NCBI GenBank assembly: GCA_036873135.1 | Contig: JAPTYO010000007.1 | Location: forward strand, 9,158,763 to 9,222,762 | Origin: Clarkia xantiana subsp. parviflora | Taxonomy: Eukaryota > Streptophyta > Magnoliopsida > Myrtales > Onagraceae | Length of the DNA stretch: 64,000 nt | Direction: 5' to 3' | Shown here: in pieces, positions 24,870 to 36,967 of the stretch | Layout of the letters: every line of letters starts with the position of its first letter | Position numbering within the stretch: position 1 is the stretch's first letter | Program-made: the position numbers and the translations under genes | Notes under the pieces: model-generated | The model's database searches: none | Seen by the model: only the letters and a program-made list of their open reading frames with translations | Told to the model about the DNA's origin: nothing

Positions 24870-27800
24870 ATGGGTGTGGAAGCTAAGGTTGAGACAGAGA
24901 TAGAGCTTAAATCCTCTGCAGAAAAATTCTTCAAACGTCTGAGCAGTGAACTGCACCACGCACCAACTGCCTGCGACAAGATTCACTCCATTGATGTCCA
25001 TCAAGGGGACTGGGAGACTCCTGGTTCCCTCAAAATTTGGACTTACGTACACCTTAGGTATCTTATATATATGTATCTACTTAATTATTCATATATATAT
25101 ATAATGAAATTTGTAGTTCAAATTCCACTGGAAACACTAATTAAAGTTTAATCTTAATGATTATAACTTGACATTGCAGAAATAATTGAAAAAATATATT
25201 AAGTTATATATGTTGTAATTTGGTGTCCTGAGTTTTTATAAATCTATTTAATATATGAAGTATCATATATGTTGCTTTCGACTGTTTTCGTCTGATTTTA
25301 GCGTTAAAGTTAGTGTTTTAAATCAACAAAAACAAATATCTTTCTATTTTTCCGCATTTTTAAATTTGTTGTTTATGATTTAGTCATTTTTAATGTTTTA
25401 AAAACATGTTTAGGGCCCGTCAGTTTTATTATTTATGTGGAAGTCAACAAAAATATGATACTTCAGATATTTAATATTAAAAGAGCAGTGATTGGGGTTC
25501 CGAATTGGAACCTCCGAGAACATCTGAATGTGCCTATAACATAATTACCCACAAAGTTGTTATATATTACAATGCATGCTTCTAAGGCACACATCGGAGT
25601 TTGTCGGATTCTTTTTGTCGGCATTCCAATTATTTTCCATATTAAAAAAAAATACGACACTAAAACCACTACAAGAAAATAGGTCAACAGCAACGACAAA
25701 AATTTGTTACTAAAACTCCATATGTCGCTGCTAAAGCTTTTAGTAGCGGTATTATCGCCACAAAAGGGTCGTTGGTAAAAACCCCGTGGCTAAAGGTATT
25801 AGCAGCAACAACATTCCGCTACTAAATGTGTGCCGCTACTAAAGCTTTGCAATTGCAACAAAAACAAGTTGCCACTAAAAATTATGTTTAGCAACGATTT
25901 GCCCCTAAAATTGTTTGTTAGCGCAAAGATAAACCCCCACTAAAAACAATATTCAGCAGCGGTAAAATACCACATGCTTTAGTGGCAGCTACATAATCTG
26001 CTGCTAAATATATGCTTATAATATTATTATATCCAAATATTTTTGGATTGTTAATTAAGCTTAAAATTTGAACAGAGTTATTACATTTCAGCACGCAATA
26101 AAATAAATATATTATAACTGTTAATTATCCATCATACACCTTAACGTAAATAATCTCAAGTACGACGATTCTACAAGAATTCGTATCATTAAAGAATGCT
26201 TAAAACAAGTAAGTACGCATCTAATGAGTATCTCAACACATTTGAGATCTTGTTTTCCATAATTCATGTGATTATGCCTTCGATTAGCTTTTAAGATGTT
26301 GATCTTTAAACAGATTACACCTGCATTAAGGGTCAAAATACTCTTAGAGATAATGGTAAAACTCTTTAAGACTAACTAAATAGTGGGTAGAGGTAGCAAA
26401 ATCTATGCAAAGCATGTTGAGGCTCCATGAAAGCAGAATCTATGGTTATTTATTAACTGCAGAGTATTGACATTTATGAGATTTACTTAACCTTAAGATG
26501 ATGGAAAGTACCTGTAGGTTTCGAGATAGCGTAAACCCTTATAAAACTCAACGAGAGAGCCTCTGATCATTTTCTCCACACGATGCAGCTTTGTCTTGTT
26601 AATGCTCACTCTGTTACTACCCTCAATTTAACGGCAATCAGACTAAACTCGTTCGAATATCATGGAAAATACTGCATATAGCAAAAGAATGATCACTCTG
26701 AAAATGACAGTTAGTGAACAAATTACATGACCATCCTCAGTGAAATCTTAGCAAGAAAAAATAGCTTGAAATTTTGTATCTTAGATTTTATTCTTTACTT
26801 TTTCCATTTCACGAACATTCATTTCATATGAAGCATTTTAGTTATGTCATGGAGAACTAATATTAAAACAATTACGCAAAAGATTGAATTAACCTCAATT
26901 TATACCCTAAGATGTCACAAATATACAGTCACAGCAAACATGACTCAAGTGCAAAAATAATTGGATTTTGATTTTGTAAGTAACTCACCTATCTGACAGA
27001 CTCTGGAAGTCATAAAATCTGCAAGCGCCTAGCAAAAATAGCCATGAGCCAAAGAAAATACCATAATTAAATCAAAATTAACCGTAGCACAAACAGAAGA
27101 GCTTAAATCTAAACTGAAGAATCTCGAGTTAGAAACCTAGAACATCATAGAACACGACAAATTGTTGAAATCGAACGCCAGTTTAAACCCTTGAAGACCT
27201 TTTTTTTCTTCTAAAAAATCGAACTCATCAAATCAGACATAAATCTCGAGAAGAAACATAAAATAATTAGAAAATAAAGAACTTACGAATCTGGACCAAT
27301 GTTACTAAAATCGGTGTCGGAGATTGGTGGCGAATGGCGGCATGGAGGCGTCCTCTGAGGTCTAAGATCGGCGGAAGCTCGATAAAAAAATCTCCAAGAT
27401 GGTCGAGCTACTAGTGGTGGCTGGTATAGCGGAAGTGGTTGGCCGGAGCGGAGGCGTGGCAGGTGCGCAGGTGTGGCCGGAGCGGAGGCGTGGCCGGTGT
27501 GGAAACATGGCCGATGCAGCGGAGGAGCCGCTCTCCTGTATCTCTCTCCCTCCCTTATGTGTGTTGCTTTGAGTTTTGACTGTGTTGCTCAATTGGCTAG
27601 GGTTTATACCCATTCTTATTTAAAAAAAACACTATATTAGTCATCATACTTAATATTATTTCTTTTAAAGCCCTCAAATTTTGTTGGCAAAAAATTTACT
27701 GAAATATTTATTTTTTCTATTAAAAAATCATGAAATTGTCGTTCCTATTTCATTAACAATTTTTTCTTAATGATAAACTACATTTTTTTATTATTTTAAT

Positions 27801-28997
27801 TTAACATATTTTAATGCAAATGAATAGTAGATTTTTTTTTAATGTTAATAAAAGCGATATGTTTGCATTGGTTAATTGTCGTACTGAAGTGGCCAAAAAA
27901 AATTATCATTGTTGAAAAGGTACTTTTTGCAGCAACATAGAGAGTTATTGCAGATCAAAACTTTTTACTGCGGTACTAAAAAACACTTTTTGCGGCAACA
28001 AATAATCGTTACTGAATGTGACTTTTTGCAGTGGCTCAACTGCTTATTGTTGCAAAAGTGTCTTTTGGTAACGGTATTTGAGCCATACTAGAAGAGAAGA
28101 TTTAGCAACAATAGATTTTTTGTAACAACACACAAATTGTTGTAGAAAGTTACTTTTTGTATATGTAAATAGTTCTTGCTAAAAAAATATTATTGTAGCA
28201 AGTGATAGTTGTTATAGTTAATTTGTTAATTCTAATTATTTTTCGATGATAGTTTTAGCAGCGGAAAATTTTAGTGGTGATGAAAAGCCGATGCTGAAAC
28301 AAGCTTTCAGCGTCAACTATTTTGGGCTACTGAAAGTGGCTTTTAATGGCGACTGTCAACTAATAAGGCGTTACTGAAAACAACTTTCTGTGGCGACTTT
28401 TAAGTCGTTACAGTTACATATAGCTTTAGTTGCAATAGCTTCCGCTGCTGAAAGATACCTTTTGCAGCGGTGTCTTAGTCGTTAAAATGCCTTCATTACT
28501 AACGGAAATATCAAGTCGCCACTAAAACTTACATTTAGCATCAAACTTTAGTAGCGGAAAATTTTATTTGCTGTTATAACCCTGTTTTCTTATAGTGAAC
28601 GCAACCTGGCCTATATTTGGGACTTTTTTAAGGCACTGCATCAAAAAATATAATCAAAATCTCATAACTTTACAATATATATAAATAAATCTTTAGTAAT
28701 TTCATTGGCATTGAGAAAAAAACAGATGGGAAAACGGAAACATGCAAGGAGAGGGTTGAAGTGGAGGAGGAGAGCAAGACAGTAAGCTTAGTACCTGTCG
28801 ACGGTCACGTGCTTGAAAAGTACAAGAGCTTCAAGGTTGTGCCAAAGGACAATAATCACGGTCTGCTCAAAATCACTATCGCTATTGAGAAAGAAGACGA
28901 TCATGTGGTCGATCCCCATGATTATATGGAGCTTACCGTCAACATCATGAAAGACCTCGATAACCACCTTGTCTCCCAAGCCAACCCATCTAATTAA
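24870..28997 (+). CDS. Major latex protein-like (Bet v 1 family), two exons split by a CACTA element
   Basis: Exon 1 starts at 24870 ([20 protein letters not shown]) and ends near 25046-25056 in GSLKIWTY. Exon 2 starts near 28716-28726 ([13 protein letters not shown]) and ends at TAA 28995-28997. Together they cover a full MLP-like protein of about 150 residues: N-terminal strand, HxxDVHxGDWxxxGSLKxW, then [15 protein letters not shown] and a C-terminal helix ending in [10 protein letters not shown]. The family binds small hydrophobic ligands in an internal cavity, and roles in defence and stress are reported. The 3.7-kb intron holds a whole CACTA transposon. The expected phase-1 junction (G|AT of the Asp codon) does not work with the visible AG|GTATCT donor, which shifts the frame. 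A weaker pair (TAC|GTACAC with TTGAG|AAAA) would keep it open. The gene is therefore either a recent pseudogene or spliced unusually. Confidence 0.75.
25664..28600. mobile_element. Non-autonomous CACTA (En/Spm) transposon in the intron
   Basis: The element spans 25667-28597. Its ends are CACTACAAGAAAATAG and, inverted at the right, CACTATAAGAAAACAG. The flanks are AAC on each side (25664-25666 and 28598-28600), the 3-bp target duplication typical of CACTA elements. Subterminal regions of about 300-700 bases at each end carry many short units such as GCCGCTACTAAAG, TAGCAGC and TTTTGCAGCGG in both orientations, as expected for transposase-binding subterminal repeats. No transposase frame is visible in the 2.9 kb. 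The centre includes a GC-rich segment (27300-27560), perhaps captured DNA. Confidence 0.92.
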
Positions 28998-28999
28998 TA

Positions 29000-30465
29000 A
29001 GTTATCTATTTTAATTATATCAAAGTCAGGGTAGAAAACTACCTATATCTAAATAATCTCTGCCGATATATTTTAATTATTATTGAATAATCGAGGATTC
29101 TAGTTAGCTGCAGCTAGACTAGATTCTGCTCTGTGATGCATATCGTTTATGTTGGTATATGTAATGTTATCATTTATAATAAAATTTTATCGTGAAGATA
29201 CAGTTTGTATGATTATTATAGTAAGATAAAGGCAATTATATGTATGATTAAAATATTATTAACTCGCAAACTGTTTTGTTAAATTAATCAATATATTAAA
29301 AAATTATCTTATATAATTGATTAGATTGTTACGGTGGTTGTACGTAAGTTACAAATATATGATATCATATGTCATTTAGAAGGTTTCATCTCTACTTTCA
29401 TATCTATCTAAAATATGTTAGTAAGTTTGAGTGTTATTAAAAAAGTTATTTTTTTATTACGATACTCGATATTATTTAATACTGAATTAAATTAAAATAA
29501 ACATATATATATTTTAAATATTCAAATTATAAAATATCGGTTATAAAAATAATAATAAATGACATAGCCTATTGATACTGGTGCGGTCTAAAATTTAAAT
29601 TCATCAGTTTTACATATGATTTTTTTACTTAATCGAGTATAAATAAACATAAATATAATTCTTTAGATTGGATTAATTTAGATCTTTTGTCCACTAATTA
29701 CTTAAATTTATATTAAGTTGTCACATATCGCAAATGTTGATTATTGTGCTGTGTAATTCTGAACTATAGAACACATTATAAAAATCTATGAGATTAAATT
29801 AAATAATATTATATAATTTGAATATTTATAAATATTTTTTTTCTTTAATTTTACTATAATTTTATTACTCTTAAATATTGTAATTAATGAGCCACAACCC
29901 TTTTATGCATTGATTAGTCAAATACACACGTGTATATGTGTATATACGCGGTACTCTGTTTTACGAATATATTTTTTTTCATGTGAAAGTATATGTGAAG
30001 AACTTCACGATGACACATGATATCATATATTTATAATTTATATACATCATTGCAACAAATAAATCTATACAAACATTATTTTAATATCTTTATTTAATTT
30101 AAAATAGCAAAATTTTACGTAAATACAAGTCAGTAATTAGAGTTAATTTCCAAAAATTTACGTAAAGTACAAGTCCTAAATTTCCATCCAATTATAGTTT
30201 TTTATAAAACACAAATCAGTAATTAGTTAATTAATCATCATCATCAATAATAAAATGCATATGTTGTCCTAGTATTTAAAATTCAAAACAAAACTTATGC
30301 AAGTTAATAAGTTTTATAAGCTGTGTTTTTAAGTGAAATCTTATGTAATTTGCAGCTAAATAAGTAGGTAGCCATTAACCATATCATCGAGGAAGGTCCA
30401 TAAGCCCATTAGGTTAACCTTTTTTTTTTTTTTTTTGCATTGAATTTATGAGAGAAGCACCACAC
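29000..30465. other. Intergenic DNA, no gene seen
   Basis: 3' flank of the first MLP-like gene and AT-rich spacer; T18 at about 30419-30436. No gene was supported. Confidence 0.55.
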
Positions 30466-30512
30466 AAAATGATGATAATCTAGGCCGAAAAAATAATATA
30501 AAATGATGATAA
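30466..30512 (+). mobile_element. Possible mini-retroposon footprint (GGCCG plus poly-A)
   Basis: AAAATGATGATAA is repeated at 30466-30478 and 30500-30512. Only TCTAGGCCGAAAAAATAATAT lies between, a GGCC-(A)n core like the footprints at 5004 and 51421 but on the plus strand. The direct repeat is simple in sequence, so chance duplication is possible. Confidence 0.4.
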
Positions 30513-30796
30513 CGAAAAGGGCCCATGAGCCCATTCCTTCGCCTCTTTCAATTACGGCACCTTTAGCTAACGGAACAAGAATAGACAAGAAATTCAAAAT
30601 AAGGTGATTGAAAGAGGCTGGCTTCATCCCAATTCCTTATATTCATTCGTGGGGTATATTTACAATATAAATAAGGGAACCGTTATAATTAAGTCGAATG
30701 GTTTTCAATTCGAATTTTTAGTCATTGGATCAACACTATTTTACCTGTGACAAACGAAGTTACAGCACGCACAATACACGAGCAATACATCCATTA

Positions 30797-31000
30797 GGGC
30801 TGGCAATTCGTAATGATTCGTGTCGTGTTTTTATGGATTGATCCAAACACAAAACCTGACGAAAGAGTGTTAATTCTATTTGAATTAGTGAACACTAAAA
30901 GAAAAATGTTAAATTTAAGGGCACGTATTAAAATCTTAACAATAATACACGATTAGAATACGAAGAATAGGACAAGAGATCTGAATCATTAAATTAAACC
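30797..31000 (+). mobile_element. Possible truncated hAT-like element end
   Basis: TAGGGCTGGCAATTCG followed by TTCGTGTCGTGTTTT resembles the outer end of common plant hAT-like non-autonomous elements. No matching right end or 8-bp duplication was found. Confidence 0.3.
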
Positions 31001-31145
31001 CTCGAATAATCGGATATAACCCTTATACTCACAGTCCTTTTTTTTTGTAAAGACACGTGTTTTTTAATAAGAGTTGCGCATACAGGTATAAATGTAGTGC
31101 AGCGAACACTACTAATCTCCATCCACTTCACTTCAGCAAGTGACA

Positions 31146-32557
31146 ATGGGAATTATTAGTAAGGTGGAAGGAGAAGTTGAGATCAAATCTCCGACCGACA
31201 AGTTCTTCCACCGTTGAAGCAAAGAACTTCACCACACCCCAGATGCATCTTCCGACAACATCCACGTCATCCAAGTCCACGAAGGCGATTTCCAAACTCA
31301 TGGATCTATCAAGACATGGTCCTATACCACACTGGTAATTCCTACACTATAAACATTTTACCATCTGTGTGTTCAAGTTTGTTAAACCAACAAGTTGTGG
31401 GTTTCGTGGACATTCTTTGGTTAAATATCAAATTGCAGCTGAATAAATTTTGCTAGTCGAAGATTTTTAAAAGAATATTTTGCTAATTCAAATTATATAT
31501 ATATATATTTATGTATAAATTACTAGCTTTGTTAGATACAATTTTTATTTAATTTAGACGGAATGAGACATGAAGAAACACGCAGCAAATTGCTAGCTGA
31601 TGTTTAAATATATGGTCAAACAAATTATCCAACACATAAGTGATTCAGTCCAATAAAGTTGAAAATATTTACAGAGCTTGCAGTTTGTACACATGAAAAA
31701 CTTAACGTAAAAAAATGTTAAAACAAACTTTCAGTAGCAATTTTGTTTATACTTTTATTTGTCCGAACTATTCGAAGTATTCAATGACATAGGATTCGAT
31801 TCACCTAGTTAGGGACTCATTGACCCGAGATCATGCTAAACATAAACAACCTAATGTAGAGACCATGTCTAGCACGAGCTTAAGCCAGGACGACGCCCCA
31901 GCTCACCTTGAAAAATAAAAACTCAGAATCAATCATGACTCAATTTGTCGAGCTAAATGCCTGCCTGACCTATATATGCTCATGCTTGACGACATGGTCT
32001 TTCAGGCTAGGTGATTATGTTTAACCCGACCTCGTACCAATACATATACCTAATTAAAAGAAGAGTCATGTTTATTAAATAATTAAATTTTTAATTGTTG
32101 AGACACTTAACTAAAAATCCAATTACTGTTGGAGTTAATAAAATAAAATTGGTGGGCATGCAATGCATGCAGATGGGGTAAAGGAGAGTTTCAAGGAGAA
32201 GTTTGAAATAGACAAAGAGAAGAAGACGGTGGCTATGGTTGCTTTGGAAGGGCACGTGGTTGAGAGGTACAAGAGTTATCGGATCGAGTTCAAGGTCACT
32301 CCCAAGGAACAGGATGACGGTCTCGCGGCGGTCAAAGTCACTGTCACGGTTGAAAAGCATATAACGTGGCTGACCCCGATCCAGTCAAGGAGAGGGACTT
32401 TGCGGTTAGTGTCGTGAAGGATCTCGATGCACACCTCCTAGCTAACTCCAACGAGTACAACTTACAAGCCGTCGCCCACCATCGCCGCTGTTCAGGGGCG
32501 GTTGGCGCCGCCGTCAACTATGAAGATGTCATGCCGGCCGCCCCCTGCCAATTCTAA
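31146..32557 (+). pseudogene. Major latex protein-like pseudogene
   Basis: Same family and two-exon layout as the gene at 24870, here in direct repeat. Exon 1 (31146-31334) encodes MGIISKVEGEVEIKSPTDKF but has an in-frame TGA at 31215-31217, where the neighbour reads Leu in RLSSELHH. Exon 2 (32173-32557) encodes ESFKEKFEIDKEKKTVAMVA and VVERYKSYRIEFKVTPKEQ, then shifts frame near 32355-32365 before DFAVSVVKDLDAHLL. The splice phases of CACTG|GTAATT and TGCAG|ATGGGG also disagree. Nonsense codon, frameshift and splice mismatch together mean no MLP protein is made. The intron holds a dispersed repeat at about 31760-32040. Confidence 0.87.
31760..32040. repeat. Dispersed repeat, copy 1 (relative near 56200)
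   Basis: Contains GATTCACCTAGTTAGGGACTC, CATGCTAAACAT and GTCTAGCACGAG; a diverged relative with GATTCACTTAGTTAGAGG, TGTGCTAAACAT and a similar order of words lies at 56200-56420. The element class is unknown. Confidence 0.45.
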
Positions 32558-32832
32558 TTTCAGTTTTTTTTTTTCTTTCTTTTCTAATAAGACAAAAAAT
32601 CACTGCTTCCGTATCGACGATTTCTGCACCGATCTTTTGGTACCCGCTCCAACGAGCGTAATTTTTTTTATCGGCCCATGCTCATGGCGGTATTTCTATC
32701 TACCAGCATCCTCGATCCTACTAACTCCAACGAGCGAAAGTATCTGATCGCTACACCTGAGGACTTTTCCGTGGCTCCGTGATTAGCTTCACGCTTTCTG
32801 ATTGAGACTTGCTGCCTTTTTGCTGCCTTTTT
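32558..32832. other. Spacer with repeated CTCCAACGAG
   Basis: The word CTCCAACGAG occurs at about 32447, 32647, 32724 and 32851 in this spacer and its edges. No gene was supported. Confidence 0.4.
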
Positions 32833-33240
32833 GTTGGAATTAAGAGGTTTGCTCCAACGAGTAAACTCACCTCCGTCGTTTGCTTATCGTTCACCAACCG
32901 GGCTTCCGCCGTTGCCGATTGGACCTCTTCGGGCATCATCCGATGAAGACTGGACTATTGGGGCATTCATTAATATTCTTCGTATCAAGATCGGCATTCT
33001 TGTCAGAACGTCCGTCTTCCGGGGGCGTATAAGGGAATAAGATATATTATAGATAAATATATCTTATTATAGTTAGATAAATATATTTAGATTAGGAATA
33101 GATATATTCTTAGTATATTATCAGATTATGTTTCTTATTATATTGCTATAGATATAGTCTTGTTTGTATATATATATATTCAACCCTAAATAAGATCAAT
33201 AATACAATTCTCATTCTTCTATACTAGCTACTCTCAACTA
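32833..33240 (+). mobile_element. Copia-like solo LTR candidate
   Basis: It begins TGTTGGAATTAAGAGG, a usual Copia-type LTR start. Its second half has the AT-rich GATAAATATATCTTATTATAG region, then TATATATATATTCAACCCTAAATAAG and CAATTCTCATTCTTCTATAC, the typical TATA to R/U5 layout of plant Copia LTRs. A clean CA end and target duplication could not be set, so the boundaries are approximate. Confidence 0.42.
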
Positions 33241-33306
33241 ATACTATCACAATTACTTATTAATAATAATTAAGAAAATAAGATGTCGTAATAATATTCA
33301 TCCTCG

Positions 33307-33360
33307 TGATTTTATGGTCTATATGTTACGAAATGATTTTATGGTCTATATGTTACGAAA
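33307..33360. repeat. 27-bp direct tandem duplication
   Basis: TGATTTTATGGTCTATATGT plus ACGAAAT-type ending occurs twice in tandem (33307-33333 and 33334-33360) with no or almost no change. Confidence 0.85.
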
Positions 33361-33559
33361 CAATGTATAATTCGTGCCAGACTTTGTTACTGTGCACATG
33401 TATTATGTATTATCTGCGTGATTATCAATCAATAAAAATGATTATTGTGTCCTAATTAGGGCTGAGCAGGAAAACCCGAAAGCCCGAAAGCCCGAAAAAC
33501 CCGTCCTGAGCCCGTCCCGAAAAACCCGGTCCCGAATAGACCCGAGCCCGAGCGGGCGG

Positions 33560-34348
33560 TGTTGCGTCCGGGACGACTGAGGTCATGAGGACGCGTCTGA
33601 GGTTGTGCGGGTTAGGACCCTTCTGTCGGAGGTTGTGACCCGGGTTGTGACCCGGCAAGGCTGTGACCCGGCGAGGTTGTGACCCGGCAAATCTGTGTCT
33701 CGTGCGTCGGATCCTGCACAAAGGACCAATGCTAGCACGGAGAGGGGGGGGGTGGTGCTAGCGGAGCCCTCTCCGATGCCTAAGTTACTATAGTGGCAAA
33801 AGGGTAATTTCTAGAGAGAGAAAGTTCTAGAGAGAAGTCAGAGCTCAAAATACCAAAGTTGGGCAAATGAGAGAGTGAGTGAAAATGGGTGGCCAAGGCC
33901 TCCTATTTATAGGCTTCCTTGAGACCGGACCCGGTTTTAGAGCGGTTCGACGACGGTTCAAGGAGACAAACGGGAACCGTCGTCCACATTGGTAATGCAT
34001 GAACTTGACTTCTCTACGCGTAACGGCGATCGCGGATACGGTAATCGTGGATATGACAATCGCGCAATACCCGTGACGGAACCCGGACCTCGTCGAAATT
34101 GGGCAATTCGGCGAGGTCCGGGTTGCCGTGCGATCCGGACCTCCGGATTGCGCAACCCGGAGGTCCGGATTGCACAATCCGGACCTCCGGATTGCACCGC
34201 AATCCGGATGTCCGGTCCGGTCACGCGTAAATGCGTTTCCGGACCGTTTTGACCCTTGGGAGACGTTTTCCGAGACGAGATGTAATTTTTTACGTGTTTG
34301 CGAGGCCCGAAGCGTAAATACGAACCCAAATTGGTCATTTATCCATCA
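33560..34348 (-). repeat. 3' LTR of the retrotransposon
   Basis: 789 bases. Nearly identical to the other LTR except for a shorter palindromic array (about 34130-34215, roughly three units) and one GTGACCCGG unit fewer or altered. The TATA box TATAAATAGG on the minus strand is near 33901-33910. Confidence 0.93.
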
Positions 34349-34989
34349 CTTGCCCCCGAGTCAAGAAACGGTTTAGAACCTTTCTTGACTCTATTTTAAG
34401 TTAGGATACTTGTCCAATTTGAGTCTGACGCTAACCTTTTAATTTTGATCGTCGGTCGGGTGCAGACATCTCGATTCCGTCCGTCGCTTGATTTTTCGGC
34501 CGAACGACTTTATTTCCTGTCACTATGGTTAGTGCGATGGGAAATACATATATGACGTGCAAGCATGGTTATTGTCGGAGACATGAGCAAGTGGTAATGC
34601 ACTTATGCAAGAATGTGTCTATCAACATGTAAGTATGAATAAAGGACGTGGCAAGATCGTAATTACGTAAATCAAGAAAATAGAAGTCGTATTTTTCTAA
34701 AATGACTAAGTGATTACCGAATCTTGGATCATGAGATTGCAACATACGCCCATGATGATTGACTTGACACGCGCGATGATGTTGATGCGCGCGTTGACGT
34801 TGATACACGCGTTGACGTTAACGGTTGAGTGTCAGGTAGAGATTATTGGTTATTTCCTGCAAGCATGTTAAAACACTTAAGAAATATTAAGCGATGTCTA
34901 ATGTTTGTTACCATAGATGTCGTCGTATGAGCTTTGACGATGTGCGTCGTTGGCGTGCTTAGGGGGCATAGCTATTCGTTGTATGCAAT

Positions 34990-35610
34990 ACATTTTTGTT
35001 GACGTGCATGTGCGTATTGTGAAAATACTTAGAAAATATTCTCCCCTTGTTGACATGCCCCCTCGTTGACGTGCACGTACGTACATGGGAATACTTAGAA
35101 AATATTTTCTTCTCGTCGACGTGCAACCTTGTCAACATGTATGTACGTACATGGAAATACTTAGAAAATATTTTCTCCTCGTTGACATGCCCCCTTGTCG
35201 ACATGTATGTACGTACATGGAAATACTTAGAAAATATTTTCTTCTTGTCGACGTGCACCCTCGTCGACATGTATGTACGTACATGGAAATACTTAGAAAA
35301 TATTTTCTCCTTGTCGACGCGCATCCTCGTCGACATGTATGTACGTACATGGAAACACTTAGAAAATATTTTCTCCTTGTCGACGTGCATCCTCGTCGAC
35401 ATGTATGTACGTACATGGAAACACTTAGAAAATATTTTCTCCTTGTCGACGCGCATCCTCGTCGACATGTATGTACGTTCATGGAAACACTTAGAAAATA
35501 TTTTCTCCTTGTCGACGTGCATCCTCGTCGACATGTATGTACGTACATGGAAACACTTAGAAAATATTTTCTTCTCGTCGACATGTAACCCTGTCGACAT
35601 GTATGTTGAA
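34990..35610. repeat. 66-bp tandem array in the retrotransposon interior
   Basis: About nine units with a 66-base period. Each unit contains GTCGACATGTATGTACGTAC, CTTAGAAAATATTTTCTCC and a second GTCGAC, so each has a palindromic core around GTACGTAC and GAAAATATTTTC. Inner units are nearly identical; the outer ones diverge. Because 66 is 22 codons and no unit holds a stop in several frames, long open frames with 22-residue repeats appear on both strands. Confidence 0.95.
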
Positions 35611-36967
35611 GAGGTTGCCCTCCTTACGCGATGTTTGCTACTTGCTGCACGAAGGCCTAATAAGTCTTGTAAGTTTGTGGTTGTTTTCACACGAAGAGTC
35701 CGTCGCACAAGTGCTTGAATAAGTATTGGTGTGCGCATGAGCACTGACTGTATTGTTGATAACACTTTCCAAGATATTAGATCTTGTTGATTTTCCCAGT
35801 TATCGCCAGTTGCAGTTTCTGTCCTTAGCATAATTCTCGAGAGATCCGACGCAGGGGCGTGTTCCTCGAGCGATTCTTGGTTCTTTATGTTGAGCATGAG
35901 CATGCTAACTCTTTCTTGTGATAAAAGAAATAGAGTTGAGGGTTGTGTAGTGGCGTCTTCTGCCCCCCGGTCGAGGGACCGGCCCAAGGAGGAGCGTTAC
36001 TCCTACTGAGGTAAGTGTTCGTTGATAATTCTTTGTTCATGCTTTTTCTTGCATGACACTTCGTCACCTGGACAATGTTAAGTACTGTGGTCGCCCCTCT
36101 TGGCTAGGCTCCAAGGCATGGCAGGATGAGTAGAGCATATGATGTTGCGACTTGCACATTATAGATTTTGTTTGGAGAAGACGGTGGCAACTTCTGCTCG
36201 TTCCGCCGAGTCCTGTTAGGGATGATGGCATTCTTTAATCTGTGCTATCTTTTAGATATACTGAACTTGTTTCTGAGTTTGTTTGCCCCCCGGCTTCCAT
36301 GCTTGAAGACTTGTTGTAGTTGTTCCTTAGTTGTTGCTTCCGACTTGTCCGCTTTAAATATGTTTATTGAATGCGGATGAGTTATAATGCAGACATAGTT
36401 CCTGCGGTCGTGACCGATAGCCACTTCCTGATTGATGAGTTGAGATGTTCTTCTGGTTGCCTGCCTGATGCCTTATGCATATTGCCCTTTGTTCCAGAAT
36501 AGCTTGCCACTTGACTAAGCAAGATACTAGTTTATACCGTCTCTTAGTTCCACTCTAAGGCGACGTTGTACAAGACTCGACTTGTAAATTTTACGAGTTT
36601 TATACAGGGTACGCACCTGACAACGTGTATCAACCCGCGTTGGGGAAGCATACGTAAAAACATTTAAGTTTTTGAAGAAGCGTTTTGTAAAACTTAAAAG
36701 GCTTGTTGATAAAATATTTGAGAAAATATTTTGGTTTTGAATGTGATACATCCAAAAAATTTGTTGACAAAAATATTTTTGGAAAGGTGTTTGATATATA
36801 AAATGTTTGATAAGATTTTTGGCAAAACTTTTGGTAAAGTGTTTGAAAAAATACTTGTGATACATGATTCCTGCGTCCAGGGACCATGTAACACTTTTTG
36901 AGAATATGAATTGTGATGCCTGCTTTCTGCGTCCAGGAACCATGCAACACGGCTTAAAAACCTATAA

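Noticed and set aside
27362..27613. 83-codon minus-strand frame in the CACTA element
   Set aside because: GC-rich low-complexity stretch without transposase or other domain; may be captured DNA but cannot be called a gene.
33845..34338. Frames of 80-130 codons inside the LTRs on both strands
   Set aside because: They arise from the palindromic CCGGA-rich array, which is stop-free; the same frames recur in the other LTR at 40427-41133.
34990..35610. CRISPR-like regular array
   Set aside because: Units are contiguous 66-bp tandem repeats without unique spacers, inside a plant retrotransposon.
35047..35718. 223-codon plus-strand frame
   Set aside because: Antisense to the retrotransposon and made of the same tandem repeat; no coding support.
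34959..35987. 342-codon minus-strand frame with 22-residue repeats
   Set aside because: The length comes from a 66-base tandem array that is open in several frames on both strands; the non-repeat part has no recognised domain. Kept only as a finding about the array.
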